From NCBI RefSeq assembly GCF_034377285.1, contig NZ_CP139715.1:434001-498000 (forward strand): a stretch of 64,000 nt of DNA, read 5' to 3'. A program made the translations under genes and the position numbers. Source of the DNA: Thalassobaculum sp. OXR-137. Lineage in GTDB: Bacteria > Pseudomonadota > Alphaproteobacteria > Thalassobaculales > Thalassobaculaceae. Each line of letters opens with the position of its first letter. Position 1 is the first letter of the stretch. The notes under the pieces were generated by a model. It was not told where the DNA came from. It searched no databases and saw only the letters and a list, made by a program, of their open reading frames with translations. This document shows positions 36,043-46,675 of the stretch, piece after piece.

Positions 36043-36699
36043 ATGACAGACGACGCCCGCATCGCCGCCAAACGCGCCAAGCTGGTCTCCGAGAAGGAGC
36101 GCTGGGTGCGCGAGAACAAGCAGTTCGGCAAGCCCGAGGCGCCGGCCGGCATGCTGCCGCGCGGCCAGCATCTGGTGCGCGACTGGCCGGTGCTGGATCT
36201 CGGCACCCACCCGAACATCCCGGCGAAGGACTGGACGTTAAAGGTGGAGGGACTGGTCGAGGTGCCGACCACCTTCGACTATGCCGAACTGTCGCTGATC
36301 CCCCAGAGCGAGCGCACGGTCGACATCCACTGCGTCACCTCCTGGTCGCGGCTGGGCGACACCTTCGCCGGGGTGGCGACCCGCGACCTGATCGCCGAGG
36401 TGCGGCCCCGGGACGAAGCGAAGTTCGTGCTGATCAAGTCCTATGACGGCTACACCACCAACCTGCCGGTCGACTACCTGCACGAACCGGACAGCCTGAT
36501 CGCCACCCATTGGAACGGCGCCCCGCTGACCCGCGAGCATGGCGGACCGGTTCGCCTTGTCGTGCCGGCGCTCTATTTCTGGAAGAGTGCGAAGTGGATT
36601 CGCTCGATCCGCTTCGTCGAGCGCGACATCAAGGGGTTCTGGGAATCCCGCGGCTATCACATGCTGGGCGACCCGTGGAAGGAGCAGCGCTATGCTTAG
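36043..36699 (+). CDS. Sulfite-oxidase-like molybdopterin protein
   Basis: A 218-residue protein of the oxidoreductase molybdopterin-binding (YedY/SuoX-like) family. Cys97 in HCVTSWSRLGD is the expected Mo-ligating cysteine; HNPNIP-type and SYDGYTTNLPVDYL segments follow the family. No Tat or Sec signal is present and no dimerisation domain, so it appears to be a short cytosolic form; the substrate is unknown. The last 8 bases overlap the start of the glutathione peroxidase gene. Confidence 0.85.
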   Translation: MTDDARIAAKRAKLVSEKERWVRENKQFGKPEAPAGMLPRGQHLVRDWPVLDLGTHPNIPAKDWTLKVEGLVEVPTTFDYAELSLIPQSERTVDIHCVTSWSRLGDTFAGVATRDLIAEVRPRDEAKFVLIKSYDGYTTNLPVDYLHEPDSLIATHWNGAPLTREHGGPVRLVVPALYFWKSAKWIRSIRFVERDIKGFWESRGYHMLGDPWKEQRYA

Positions 36700-37282
36700 A
36701 CGGACCAGAGGCGCTTTCGCGGCGCTGATCCTGCTGATGGGGACCGCCCTGATGGGACACGACACCACCGCCCAGGCCGCCACACCCCAACCCGCCGGCA
36801 CCGGACCGGCCCACCAGTTCGGCTTCACCTCGATCGACGGCGAGCCGATGTCCATGGGCGACTTCGCCGGCAAGGCGGTGCTGGTGGTGAACACCGCCTC
36901 GCGCTGCGGCTTCACCCCGCAATACGACGCCCTGCAGAAAGTGTGGGAGACCTATCGCGACCGGGGCCTGGTGGTTCTCGGCGTGCCGTCCAACGATTTC
37001 GGCGGCCAGGAGCCCGGCACCGAGGCGGAGATCAAGAGCTTCTGCGAGACCAACTTCTCCGTCGATTTTCCGATGACCGAGAAACAGACGGTGGTCGGCG
37101 CCGGCGCGCATCCGTTCTACCGCTGGGCGGCCGAGGCCGGCGGGGCCGACAAGGCGCCGAGCTGGAACTTCCACAAATACCTGATCGGCCCGGACGGCCG
37201 GTTCGTGGCGGCGATCCCGACCCGGGTGTCGCCCACCGATCCGAGCGCCATCGCGGCGATCGAAGACGCGCTGCCCCGGTAG
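36692..37282 (+). CDS. Exported glutathione peroxidase-like protein
   Basis: A 196-residue Cys-type glutathione/thioredoxin peroxidase. A Sec-type signal (about 1-30) precedes the thioredoxin fold; catalytic Cys72 (NTASRCGF), Gln106 (NDFGGQEPG), Trp158-Asn159 (SWNFHKYL) are all present. It should reduce hydroperoxides in the periplasm. ATG at 36692 overlaps the preceding gene by 8 bp, deciding the start over the frame's opening at 36539. The overlap suggests co-translation with the molybdopterin protein. Confidence 0.9.
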   Translation: MLRRTRGAFAALILLMGTALMGHDTTAQAATPQPAGTGPAHQFGFTSIDGEPMSMGDFAGKAVLVVNTASRCGFTPQYDALQKVWETYRDRGLVVLGVPSNDFGGQEPGTEAEIKSFCETNFSVDFPMTEKQTVVGAGAHPFYRWAAEAGGADKAPSWNFHKYLIGPDGRFVAAIPTRVSPTDPSAIAAIEDALPR

Positions 37283-37315
37283 ACCGACCGCCTTGTCACA
37301 ACAGCAGGTCCAATA

Positions 37316-37801
37316 ATGCGTGCCACCCTTCTGCGGGCTTCGATCCTCGCCCTCACCGTCCTGGCGGCGCCGGCCGTCATCCTTCCCGCCGGTGCCATGG
37401 CGCCGATGCCGACGGACCAGCCGACCAAGATGGAGGACCCGGAGCTGGAGCGGGCCATCGCCATGGTCTGGGCCGAGCAGTTCGCCGAGGCGGAGCCGCT
37501 GCTGCACGCGGCCCTGAAGCGCAACCCGAAGGACCCGGACGCCTGGAACTATCTGGGCTTCACCACCCGCAAGCTCGGCAAGTTCGCCGAAGCGCAGGAA
37601 TACTACTTCAACGCCCTGCGCCTGGACCCCGAGCACCTGAAGGCGATGGAATATCTGGGCGAGCTGTATCTGCAGACCGGCCGCACCGAACTGGCGCGCG
37701 ACCTGCTGGATCGGATCACCGTCCTGTGCAAGGACAAGGAGACCTGCGAGGAACGGGACCAGCTGGCCGCGGCATTCGAAAAAGCCAAGCTGTCGAACTG
37801 A
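37316..37801 (+). CDS. Exported tetratricopeptide-repeat protein
   Basis: A 161-residue protein with a signal peptide (about 1-28) and three TPR units (about 45-145: ERAIAMVWAEQFAEAEPLL, WNYLGFTTRKLGKFAEAQEYY, MEYLGELYLQTGRTELARDLL). A Cys pair near 141 and 146 (LCKDKETCEE) could form a disulfide, which fits periplasmic location. It follows the peroxidase by 33 bp, likely in one operon. Its partner is unknown. Confidence 0.85.
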   Translation: MRATLLRASILALTVLAAPAVILPAGAMAPMPTDQPTKMEDPELERAIAMVWAEQFAEAEPLLHAALKRNPKDPDAWNYLGFTTRKLGKFAEAQEYYFNALRLDPEHLKAMEYLGELYLQTGRTELARDLLDRITVLCKDKETCEERDQLAAAFEKAKLSN

Positions 37802-37844
37802 GGCCGGTTTCGGCGCGGTCTCCCCGGCGGCCTATCCCGCCGGC

Positions 37845-38222
37845 CTATCCCCGCCGCGAGGCCCGGCCGAGGCCCTCGGACGGGACCACGGTGTCGAGCA
37901 CCCAGCGGGCCAGGGACGCGCCCTTGAGGCCGTTGATCCGCGGGACCAGACCCGGAGCGGTCAGCCCGCGTTCCATCTCGTGCTGACGGACCAGATGGCG
38001 GAAATAGCTGATGATGAAGACGCGGGTCGCCGAGGTCAGGCCGACAGGGCCGCGCCGCAGATCGATCTGGGTGCACAGGCTGTTGATCGTGACGCCCTCG
38101 GTCCTGGCGATCTTCTCCAGGGAGTCCCACATCTGCGGCTCCAGGCGCATGCTGGTCCGCTTGTTACCGACGGTGACGTTTCGGCTCTCGAGGATCGACG
38201 TTTTATCGTTCTCAGAGGACAA
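37845..38222 (-). CDS. Ribbon-helix-helix domain protein
   Basis: A 125-residue protein. Residues about 15-60 (RNVTVGNKRTSMRLEPQMWD, LEKIARTEGVTINSLCTQI) fit the RHH_4-type ribbon-helix-helix DNA-binding family common in Alphaproteobacteria; the rest includes TRVFIISYFRHLVRQHE. Probably a transcription factor, target unknown. It converges on the TPR gene and is transcribed away from the bolA end with a 129-bp gap rich in A/T. Confidence 0.82.
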   Translation of the reverse strand: MSSENDKTSILESRNVTVGNKRTSMRLEPQMWDSLEKIARTEGVTINSLCTQIDLRRGPVGLTSATRVFIISYFRHLVRQHEMERGLTAPGLVPRINGLKGASLARWVLDTVVPSEGLGRASRRG

Positions 38223-38351
38223 GTTGAACTCTACGCTCGTGGAACGTGCATTTTACGCGCGGCTTTTACCCGCAACGTAGCAATGACATGGGTGCCCGAG
38301 CGCCGCAACCAATAAACGTTATTTATTTTCGTTAACCATTTTCGGTTGTCC

Positions 38352-38621
38352 TCACGCATCCTCCGGCGCGCGCAGGAGCAGGGCGAGCGCATGCACCCGG
38401 TCGCGCAGTTCGTCGGCCAGCACCTCGTGGACCATGCGATGGCGCTGGACGCGGCCGGCGCCGGCGAAGGCGGCGGACACGATTGTGACCCGGAAGTGGG
38501 TTTCGCCCTCGGGGCGCGCGCCCATATGTCCGGCATGCAGGTGGGATTCGTCGACGATTTCAAGGGCCGTCGGCGAGAAGGCGGTCTGCAGCTTGTTTTG
38601 CATGATTTCGGCAATGGTCAT
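38352..38621 (-). CDS. bolA: BolA family protein
   Basis: An 89-residue BolA-fold protein: MTIAEIMQNKLQTAFSPTAL, then VDESHLHAGH and THFRVTIVSAAFAG, with RHRMVHEVLADEL. The His in HAGH and the RH pair are those that bind a [2Fe-2S] cluster with monothiol glutaredoxins. It is divergent from the J-domain gene; the bolA-dnaJ-cobS-cobT neighbourhood is widely conserved in Alphaproteobacteria. Confidence 0.92.
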   Translation of the reverse strand: MTIAEIMQNKLQTAFSPTALEIVDESHLHAGHMGARPEGETHFRVTIVSAAFAGAGRVQRHRMVHEVLADELRDRVHALALLLRAPEDA

Positions 38622-38687
38622 GGCTGGACTTTCCTTTCGGGCACGCTAGGGTCGGAGACCCGGTCTTGTTACACGCCTACGGAGCAG

Positions 38688-39269
38688 ATGGGCATACGAA
38701 TGCCGAAGGCAAATCCAGACTCGTTCCTGGAGGATTTCGCACCGAGCAAACCCGCGGTGCGAGCCTGCGACCGCCCCGGCTGCGGCGCGGAAGGCACCCA
38801 TCGTGCGCCCAAAGCCCGTAACCGACTGAACGACTACTACTGGTTCTGCCTCGACCATGTCCGCGAGTACAACAAGGCCTGGAACTATTACGACGGCATG
38901 AGCGACAACGAGGTCGAGGAGGACATCCGCAACTCCACGACCTGGAACCGTCCCTCCTGGCCGTTCGGCACCATGAAGCCGGGCCAGGGCCCGCGCCGTC
39001 GGGTCAACGACCCGTTCGGCTTCATGGACGACGACGAGGAAGGCGGGGAGGGTCAGTCGCGCCGACGCCAGCCGGCCGACACCGCCGAAGGCAAGGCCGC
39101 CGCCATCCTCGGTCTGGAGCCGCCCTTCACGCTGGAGCGGCTCAAGGCCCGGTACAAGGAATTGGTCAAAAAACACCATCCCGACGCCAATGGCGGCGAT
39201 AAGGCGGCGGAGGAACGGTTGAAAAGTATCAACGAGGCCTATACGACTTTGCGTCGGTTTCTAAGTTAA
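38688..39269 (+). CDS. J-domain co-chaperone protein
   Basis: A 193-residue DnaJ-like protein with the J-domain at the C-terminus (about 130-190), containing HHPDANGGD with the HPD that stimulates DnaK. The N-terminal half has Cys27, Cys32, His38, Cys54 and His57 (CDRPGC..., FCLDH), a possible zinc site. This arrangement is the usual one for the gene next to cobS. Start choice is uncertain: ATG at 38688 has GGAG only 3 nt away, ATG at 38700 is the alternative. Confidence 0.88.
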   Translation: MGIRMPKANPDSFLEDFAPSKPAVRACDRPGCGAEGTHRAPKARNRLNDYYWFCLDHVREYNKAWNYYDGMSDNEVEEDIRNSTTWNRPSWPFGTMKPGQGPRRRVNDPFGFMDDDEEGGEGQSRRRQPADTAEGKAAAILGLEPPFTLERLKARYKELVKKHHPDANGGDKAAEERLKSINEAYTTLRRFLS

Positions 39270-39339
39270 GGCTCATAGAGCTACGGTATCCCTTCTGTGG
39301 AGCATCGGCTCCCCACTCCCGAGAGACAGGATCTCGTCC

Positions 39340-40344
39340 ATGACGAACGACAGCGTCATCGAGCGTAAGCCCGCCCACCCCCTCATGGTGCCGGACATCA
39401 AAGTCCAGGCCCGAGAGGTTTTCGGCCTCGATATCGACCTCGAACTGCCGGCCTTCAGTGAGCCGAGCGAGTACGTCCCGGCCAAGGACGACTCCTACCT
39501 GTTCGACCATGACACCACGCTGGCCATTCTCGCCGGCTTCGCGCGCAACCGCCGCGTCATGATCCAGGGCTACCACGGCACCGGCAAGTCGACCCATATC
39601 GAGCAGGTGGCGGCGCGCCTCAACTGGCCCTGCATCCGCGTCAACCTGGACAGCCATGTCAGCCGTATCGACCTGATCGGCAAGGACGCCATCGTCCTGC
39701 GCGATGGCAAGCAGGTGACGGAGTTCCGCGAGGGCATCCTGCCCTGGGCGCTGCAGAACCCGGTGGCCCTGGTGTTCGACGAGTACGACGCCGGCCGCGC
39801 CGACGTGATGTTCGTCATCCAGCGTATCCTGGAGGTCGACGGCCGCCTGACCCTGCTGGACACCAACAAGGTGATCACGCCGAACCCGTATTTCCGCCTG
39901 TTCTCGACCGCCAACACGGTCGGCCTCGGCGACACCACGGGCCTCTATCACGGCACGCAGCAGATCAACCAGGGTCAGATGGACCGCTGGAACATCGTCA
40001 CCACCCTGAACTACCTGCCGCACGACGCCGAGGTGAACATCGTGCTCGCCAAGAGCCCGACCTACGCCACCGACGAAGGCAAGCAGACGATCTCCAAGAT
40101 GGTGGCCTGCGCCGACCTGACCCGCGCCGGCTTCATCGCCGGCGACATCTCCACGGTCATGTCGCCGCGGACGGTGATCACCTGGGCCGAGAATGCCGAC
40201 ATCTTCGGCGGCGACGTGAACCTGGCCTTCCGCCTGACCTTCCTCAACAAGTGCGACGAGGTCGAGCGGACGATCGTGGCGGAATACTACCAGCGCTGCT
40301 TCGGCGACGAGATCACCGAACTCGGCATCAAGGCGGCCGAGTAA
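39340..40344 (+). CDS. cobS: Cobaltochelatase subunit CobS
   Basis: CobS (334 aa) is the AAA+ ATPase of the aerobic cobaltochelatase CobNST, inserting Co2+ into hydrogenobyrinic acid diamide. Walker [10 protein letters not shown] (about 77-85), Walker [11 protein letters not shown] (about 144-153) and the sensor regions [12 protein letters not shown] are intact. cobT follows 21 bp later. cobN is not in this window. The class II ribonucleotide reductase at 46.7 kb needs the cofactor this pathway makes. Confidence 0.95.
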   Translation: MTNDSVIERKPAHPLMVPDIKVQAREVFGLDIDLELPAFSEPSEYVPAKDDSYLFDHDTTLAILAGFARNRRVMIQGYHGTGKSTHIEQVAARLNWPCIRVNLDSHVSRIDLIGKDAIVLRDGKQVTEFREGILPWALQNPVALVFDEYDAGRADVMFVIQRILEVDGRLTLLDTNKVITPNPYFRLFSTANTVGLGDTTGLYHGTQQINQGQMDRWNIVTTLNYLPHDAEVNIVLAKSPTYATDEGKQTISKMVACADLTRAGFIAGDISTVMSPRTVITWAENADIFGGDVNLAFRLTFLNKCDEVERTIVAEYYQRCFGDEITELGIKAAE

Positions 40345-40365
40345 CCGCAGCCAGCGAGGAATCCC

Positions 40366-42261
40366 ATGAGGAGCAACCGCGCGCCCGACGATCCGGCGTT
40401 CGAGGACTTCAAGCGTTCCACCGCGGCCTGCCTGCGGGCGATGTCGGGCGAGGTCGAGCTCGAGGTCACATACGGCGCCGAACATGCGACGGCGGCGGGC
40501 ACCCGTGCCCGCCTGCCCTCGCCGCCCAAGGACATGGATCCGGCCGCCCTCGCCCGCCTGCGCGGCGAGGCGGATTCCATGGCCCTGCGCCTGAAGCACC
40601 ATAACGACGATGTCCATGCCCGCTACGCCCCCCAGGGCCAGGCGGCGCGCGAGATCTTCGAGGCGATGGAGCAGGCCCGGGTCGAGGCGATCGGGGCGCG
40701 GCGGATGGAGGGGGTCGCCAACAACCTCTCCGCCATGCTCGACGACAATTTCCAGCGCAAGGGCCTCGACCGGGCGGAGAAGGACGACGTCTCCCTGGTC
40801 GACGTCATGCGACTGATCGCGCGGGAATCGATGACCGGCGAAGCGCCGCCGGAATGCGCCCAGCGGGTGATCGACCTGTGGCGCCCCTGGGTCCAGTCCA
40901 AGGCCGGCGCCGACCTGACCGAACTGGTCAAGCATGTCGAGGACCAGGGCGCCTATGCCAAGCTGGCCCGCCAGCTGATCACCGATCTCGACCTGGATGT
41001 CGGCGACGAGGGCGTGGCCGACGACGACCCGAGCGAGGCCGAAGGCGAGGACGAGGGCGGCGACGTCGACGAGACCAGCGACGGCGGCACCCGCGGCACC
41101 ACCGAAGACGGCACCGAGAGCGAAAGCATCCCCTCGGACATGCAGGCCGGCGACGAGAGTGCCGAAGGCGAGGATTCCGAGGAGATGGATCTCGAGCCGG
41201 GCTCCGGCGACGAGGAACCGGCCAATCCGGGCTCTCCCATGCATCCGAACATGGACGGCCGCAACTGGCAGGACCAGGCCTACCGCGCCTTCACCACCGA
41301 ATACGACGAGGTGGTGCAGGCCGACACCCTGTGCGACGCCGACGAGCTGACCCGCCTGCGGGCCCTGCTCGACCAGCAGCTCAGCCACCTGCAAGGCGTG
41401 ATCGGCAAGCTCGCCAACCGCCTGCAGCGCCGCCTGATGGCCCAGCAGAACAGGTCCTGGGACTTCGACCTGGACGAGGGCGTGCTGGATGCCGGCCGCC
41501 TGTCCCGCGTGGTCACCGCGCCGCTCTATCCGCTGTCCTACAAGATGGAAAAGGACACGGACTTCCGGGATACGGTCGTCACCCTGCTGATCGACAATTC
41601 CGGCTCCATGCGCGGCCGGCCGATCACCATCGCGGCGATCGCCGCCGATATCCTGGCCCGCACGCTGGAGCGCTGCGGCGTGAAGGTCGAGATTCTCGGC
41701 TTCACCACCCGCGCCTGGAAGGGCGGCTCGGCGCGCGAGCGCTGGATCTCCTCGGGCAAGCCCCAGGGGCCGGGCCGACTGAACGACCTGCGGCACATCA
41801 TCTACAAGTCGGCCGACGCCCCGTGGCGCCGGGCCCGCAAGTCGCTCGGCCTGATGCTGCGCGAGGGTATCCTGAAGGAGAACATCGACGGCGAGGCCCT
41901 GATGTGGGCCCATAACCGCATCATCGCCCGGCCGGAGGAGCGTCGCATCCTCATGGTGATCTCCGACGGCGCGCCGGTGGACGACAGCACCCTGTCGGTC
42001 AACCCGGGCAACTACCTGGAGAAGCACCTGCGCGACACCATCAAGTACATCGAGTCGCGCTCTCCGGTGGAGCTGGTGGCCATCGGCATCGGCCACGACG
42101 TGACCCGCTACTACCGGCGCGCGGTGACCATCGTCGACGCCGAGCAGCTGGGCGGCACGATGATGGAGCAGCTCGCCTCGCTGTTCGACGAGGACGCCAA
42201 GGGCGGCGCTTCCAAGGGCGGGGCTTCCAAGGGCCGGCCGAAGGCAGGCGCGCGCCTCTGA
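40366..42261 (+). CDS. cobT: Cobaltochelatase subunit CobT
   Basis: CobT (631 aa) forms a chaperone-like complex with CobS for cobalt insertion. An N-terminal helical part is followed by a highly acidic stretch (about 220-300), and a C-terminal von Willebrand A domain with the metal-site motif [11 protein letters not shown] at about 405-415. The last residues have a small [12 protein letters not shown] repeat. Length and order match CobT of Alphaproteobacteria. Confidence 0.95.
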   Translation: MRSNRAPDDPAFEDFKRSTAACLRAMSGEVELEVTYGAEHATAAGTRARLPSPPKDMDPAALARLRGEADSMALRLKHHNDDVHARYAPQGQAAREIFEAMEQARVEAIGARRMEGVANNLSAMLDDNFQRKGLDRAEKDDVSLVDVMRLIARESMTGEAPPECAQRVIDLWRPWVQSKAGADLTELVKHVEDQGAYAKLARQLITDLDLDVGDEGVADDDPSEAEGEDEGGDVDETSDGGTRGTTEDGTESESIPSDMQAGDESAEGEDSEEMDLEPGSGDEEPANPGSPMHPNMDGRNWQDQAYRAFTTEYDEVVQADTLCDADELTRLRALLDQQLSHLQGVIGKLANRLQRRLMAQQNRSWDFDLDEGVLDAGRLSRVVTAPLYPLSYKMEKDTDFRDTVVTLLIDNSGSMRGRPITIAAIAADILARTLERCGVKVEILGFTTRAWKGGSARERWISSGKPQGPGRLNDLRHIIYKSADAPWRRARKSLGLMLREGILKENIDGEALMWAHNRIIARPEERRILMVISDGAPVDDSTLSVNPGNYLEKHLRDTIKYIESRSPVELVAIGIGHDVTRYYRRAVTIVDAEQLGGTMMEQLASLFDEDAKGGASKGGASKGRPKAGARL

Positions 42262-42387
42262 ACGCGTGCATGTCGGAAGGACCCGGCGGAGCCTCGGTCG
42301 CATAAGACCTTGGCAACGCCTTTCTTTCGCCACGCCCTTGGGCCACACTCGCGCGACTTTCAGACTGTCGAATGACAGAGGGACGCG

Positions 42388-43134
42388 GTGGTTCGATTTG
42401 AGAACGTCTTCATGCGCTATGACGGGGGCCCCGTCATCCTGCGCGACGTGTCGTTCGACCTGGAGCCGGGATCCTTCCATTTCCTGACCGGGGCCAGCGG
42501 TGCCGGCAAGTCGACCCTGCTGCGCCTGATGTACCTGGCCACCCGCCCGGTCTCCGGACAGGTCTCCATGTTCGGCCACGACATCGCCAAGGTCACCCGC
42601 AAGGAGCGCCCCTCCTTCCGCCGTCGCATCGGCGTCGTGTTCCAGGACTTCCGCCTGCTCCCCCATCTCTCCGCCCTGGATAACGTCGCGCTGCCCCTGC
42701 GCATCGCCGGCACGCGGGAGTCGCTGATCCGCGAGCATGTGCCGGAGCTGCTGGCCTGGGTCGGCCTGTCCGGCCATCTGGACGCCCTGCCCGCCACCCT
42801 CTCCGGCGGTCAGCAGCAGCGGATCGCCATCGCCCGCGCGGTGATCGGCCGCCCGGCCCTGCTGCTCGCCGACGAGCCGACCGGCAACGTGGACGACCGC
42901 ATCGCGGTGCGCCTGCTCTACCTGTTCGAAGAGCTGCACAAGATGGGTACGACCGTGATCATCGCGACCCATAACGAGAGCCTGGTCGAGCGGTTCGACC
43001 ATCCCAGGCTGCACCTGGAGGATGCCCGGATCACCCGGCGCGCCCCGGCCAGCCTGCTCAAGCCGCCGCCGCGGACCGCTGCACCCGCGACGTCCCGGGC
43101 AGCCCCCCGTCCGCCGGCGGTGGATCCGCGATGA
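42388..43134 (+). CDS. ftsE: Cell division ATP-binding protein FtsE
   Basis: FtsE (248 aa) is the ABC ATPase that with FtsX activates septal peptidoglycan hydrolysis. Walker A GASGAGKST (about 36-44), ABC signature LSGGQQQR and Walker B LLLADEPTGN are intact. The start is GTG at 42388. The C-terminus has an extra Pro/Ala-rich tail of about 25 residues. It overlaps ftsX by 4 bp. Confidence 0.95.
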   Translation: MVRFENVFMRYDGGPVILRDVSFDLEPGSFHFLTGASGAGKSTLLRLMYLATRPVSGQVSMFGHDIAKVTRKERPSFRRRIGVVFQDFRLLPHLSALDNVALPLRIAGTRESLIREHVPELLAWVGLSGHLDALPATLSGGQQQRIAIARAVIGRPALLLADEPTGNVDDRIAVRLLYLFEELHKMGTTVIIATHNESLVERFDHPRLHLEDARITRRAPASLLKPPPRTAAPATSRAAPRPPAVDPR

Positions 43135-44027
43135 TCGGGCATTCCGACCTCGCGCTCGGACGGGATTCCTCCACCCGGTTCCTGCCCGCCCTGCTGGCCG
43201 TGATGGTCTATCTCGCCGCCCTGGCGACCGTCGGGGCGCTGGCCGCCCGGGGCTTCGTCGCCGACTGGGACGAGCGGCTCTCCGGTGCCGCCACCGTGCA
43301 GATCCCGCCGGTGGACGGGCTGAGCCAGCAGGAACGGCTGGACGCGGTCCTGCGCCTGCTGGGCGTCACCCCGGGGATCGCCTCGGTCGAGCCGATGCCG
43401 CCGAAGCAGTCGGCGGCCCTGCTCGCCCCCTGGCTCGGCGCCGAACTGGCCGAGACCCTGCCCCTGCCGCTGCTGATCGACCTTCATCTCGACCGCGGCC
43501 AGGAGGTCGACCTCGCCAGCCTGTCCGCCCGGCTCGACAATGCAGCGCCCGGGACCACACTGGACGACCACGGCCGCTGGCTGGCCGAGGCGCGGGCGCT
43601 GGGCAATTCGGTCGCCATCGCCGGCACCTGCATTCTCGTGGTGGTGCTGCTGGCGGCGGTGATGGCGGTGATCTTCGCCGTGCGCACCGGCCTGTCGGTG
43701 CACCGCGAGGAGATCGAGATCCTGAACCTGATCGGCGCGCCGGACCGCTACATCGCCCGCCAGTTCCAGTGGCACGCCGGCCGGCTCGCGCTGATCGGCG
43801 GCATCGCCGGCGCCCTGCTCGCCGTGGCCAGTATCGTCGGCCTGCAGATCGGTATCGGCCAGTGGTCCGCCGATCCGGGCGATGTCGGGGTGACCAGCAT
43901 CACCGCGCTCGTCCGCATCGGGTGGGTCGAATGGCTCGCCCTCATCCTTCTTCCCCCCGTCACCGCTGCCATCGCCATGGCGACGGCGCGCGTATCGGTA
44001 CAGACAGCCCTCGCCAGGATGGCCTGA
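43131..44027 (+). CDS. ftsX: Cell division protein FtsX
   Basis: FtsX (298 aa) is the membrane partner of FtsE. Four helices are expected: about 18-40, then a periplasmic domain (about 45-158), and 160-185, 215-240, 265-285. The signature EILNLIGAPDRYIARQFQWH on the cytoplasmic loop is typical. ATG at 43131 overlaps the ftsE stop as ATGA, so translation is coupled. Confidence 0.93.
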   Translation: MIGHSDLALGRDSSTRFLPALLAVMVYLAALATVGALAARGFVADWDERLSGAATVQIPPVDGLSQQERLDAVLRLLGVTPGIASVEPMPPKQSAALLAPWLGAELAETLPLPLLIDLHLDRGQEVDLASLSARLDNAAPGTTLDDHGRWLAEARALGNSVAIAGTCILVVVLLAAVMAVIFAVRTGLSVHREEIEILNLIGAPDRYIARQFQWHAGRLALIGGIAGALLAVASIVGLQIGIGQWSADPGDVGVTSITALVRIGWVEWLALILLPPVTAAIAMATARVSVQTALARMA

Positions 44028-44028
44028 A

Positions 44029-44677
44029 ATGGCACGACGCAACCGTTTCCGCAGCGGCCGTTCGCAGGAGCGCCGCGTTGGCGCCCTTGGCTGGCTCGTC
44101 CTGGCGGTTCTGATCGGGGTCTTCGCGGTTTGGACCGTCGGGCTCGTGCGCTTCGTCGATCGGCTGCCCCGGGTCGCGGAGGCGTCGCCGCAGAAGGCCG
44201 ACGCCATCGTGGTGCTGACCGGCGGGAGCCGCCGCCTGGACGAGGGCGTGGCGTTGCTGGAGACGGACGCGGCACCGGTGCTGTTCGTCAGCGGCGTCGA
44301 CGAGCGGGTCGACGGCAAGGGCATCCGTTCCCTGCTCGACGACGGCGATACCCGCCTGCCCGACAAGCTGATCGACTGCTGCCTGGTGCTGGGCCACGGC
44401 GCCACCGACACCATCGGCAACGCGCGGGAGACGGCGATCTGGATGGCGGTGGGCGACCGGACCTCCGTGGTGCTGGTCACCTCCAACTACCACATGCCGC
44501 GTGCGATGCTGGAATTCGCCCATGCCATGCCGGAGGTGCGCATCATTCCGCATCCGGTCATCCCGCCGGACGTGCGGCTGGACAGCTGGTACCGCTACCC
44601 AGGCACCCTGGCGCTGCTGGCCAACGAGTATTCCAAATACCTGTTCGCCACCGCCCGGGTGACCGTGGCCGGCTGGT

Positions 44678-44697
<20 letters not shown>
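44029..44697 (+). CDS. YdcF family (DUF218) protein
   Basis: A 222-residue protein with one N-terminal helix (about 19-39) and a DUF218 domain: ADAIVVLTGGSRRLDEGVALL, VSGVDERV, GNARETAIWM and LVTSNYHMPRAMLEF. This is the ElyC/SanA/YdcF family, linked to envelope polymer metabolism. It starts 1 bp after ftsX, so it belongs to the ftsEX operon. Its last 20 bases overlap the convergent histidine kinase gene. Confidence 0.9.
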
Positions 44698-46477
<1,780 letters not shown>

Positions 46478-46636
46478 GTGAGCTTCCAGGCCGACGCGCC
46501 GGCCCTCCCTTCATCTTATTGCTTGAGGACGACTGGTACGCGCCCAAGTGTTAAGAACGCCATAACGGACACCGGATCCGGCCTGGGCGGGACGCCGATG
46601 CCGGAGTTCTTGTCTGGGAGCTGATGTCGAGATACA

Positions 46637-46669
46637 CTGTATAGCTCAGTTGCGAACCACTACATGTAG
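46637..46669 (+). promoter_or_regulatory. Palindromic operator-like site ahead of nrdJ
   Basis: A perfect 10-bp palindrome CTACATGTAG (46660-46669) overlaps the nrdJ ribosome-binding region, and an imperfect match CTGTATAG lies at 46637-46644. These resemble NrdR boxes, but their 24-bp centre spacing is shorter than the usual about 31 bp, so the assignment to NrdR is tentative. Confidence 0.4.
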
Positions 46670-46675
46670 GATTCG

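Noticed and set aside
39229-43014. 1261-codon minus-strand frame over cobS, cobT and ftsE
   Set aside because: Antisense shadow of well-recognised genes, rich in His, Gly, Val and Arg as expected of such frames.
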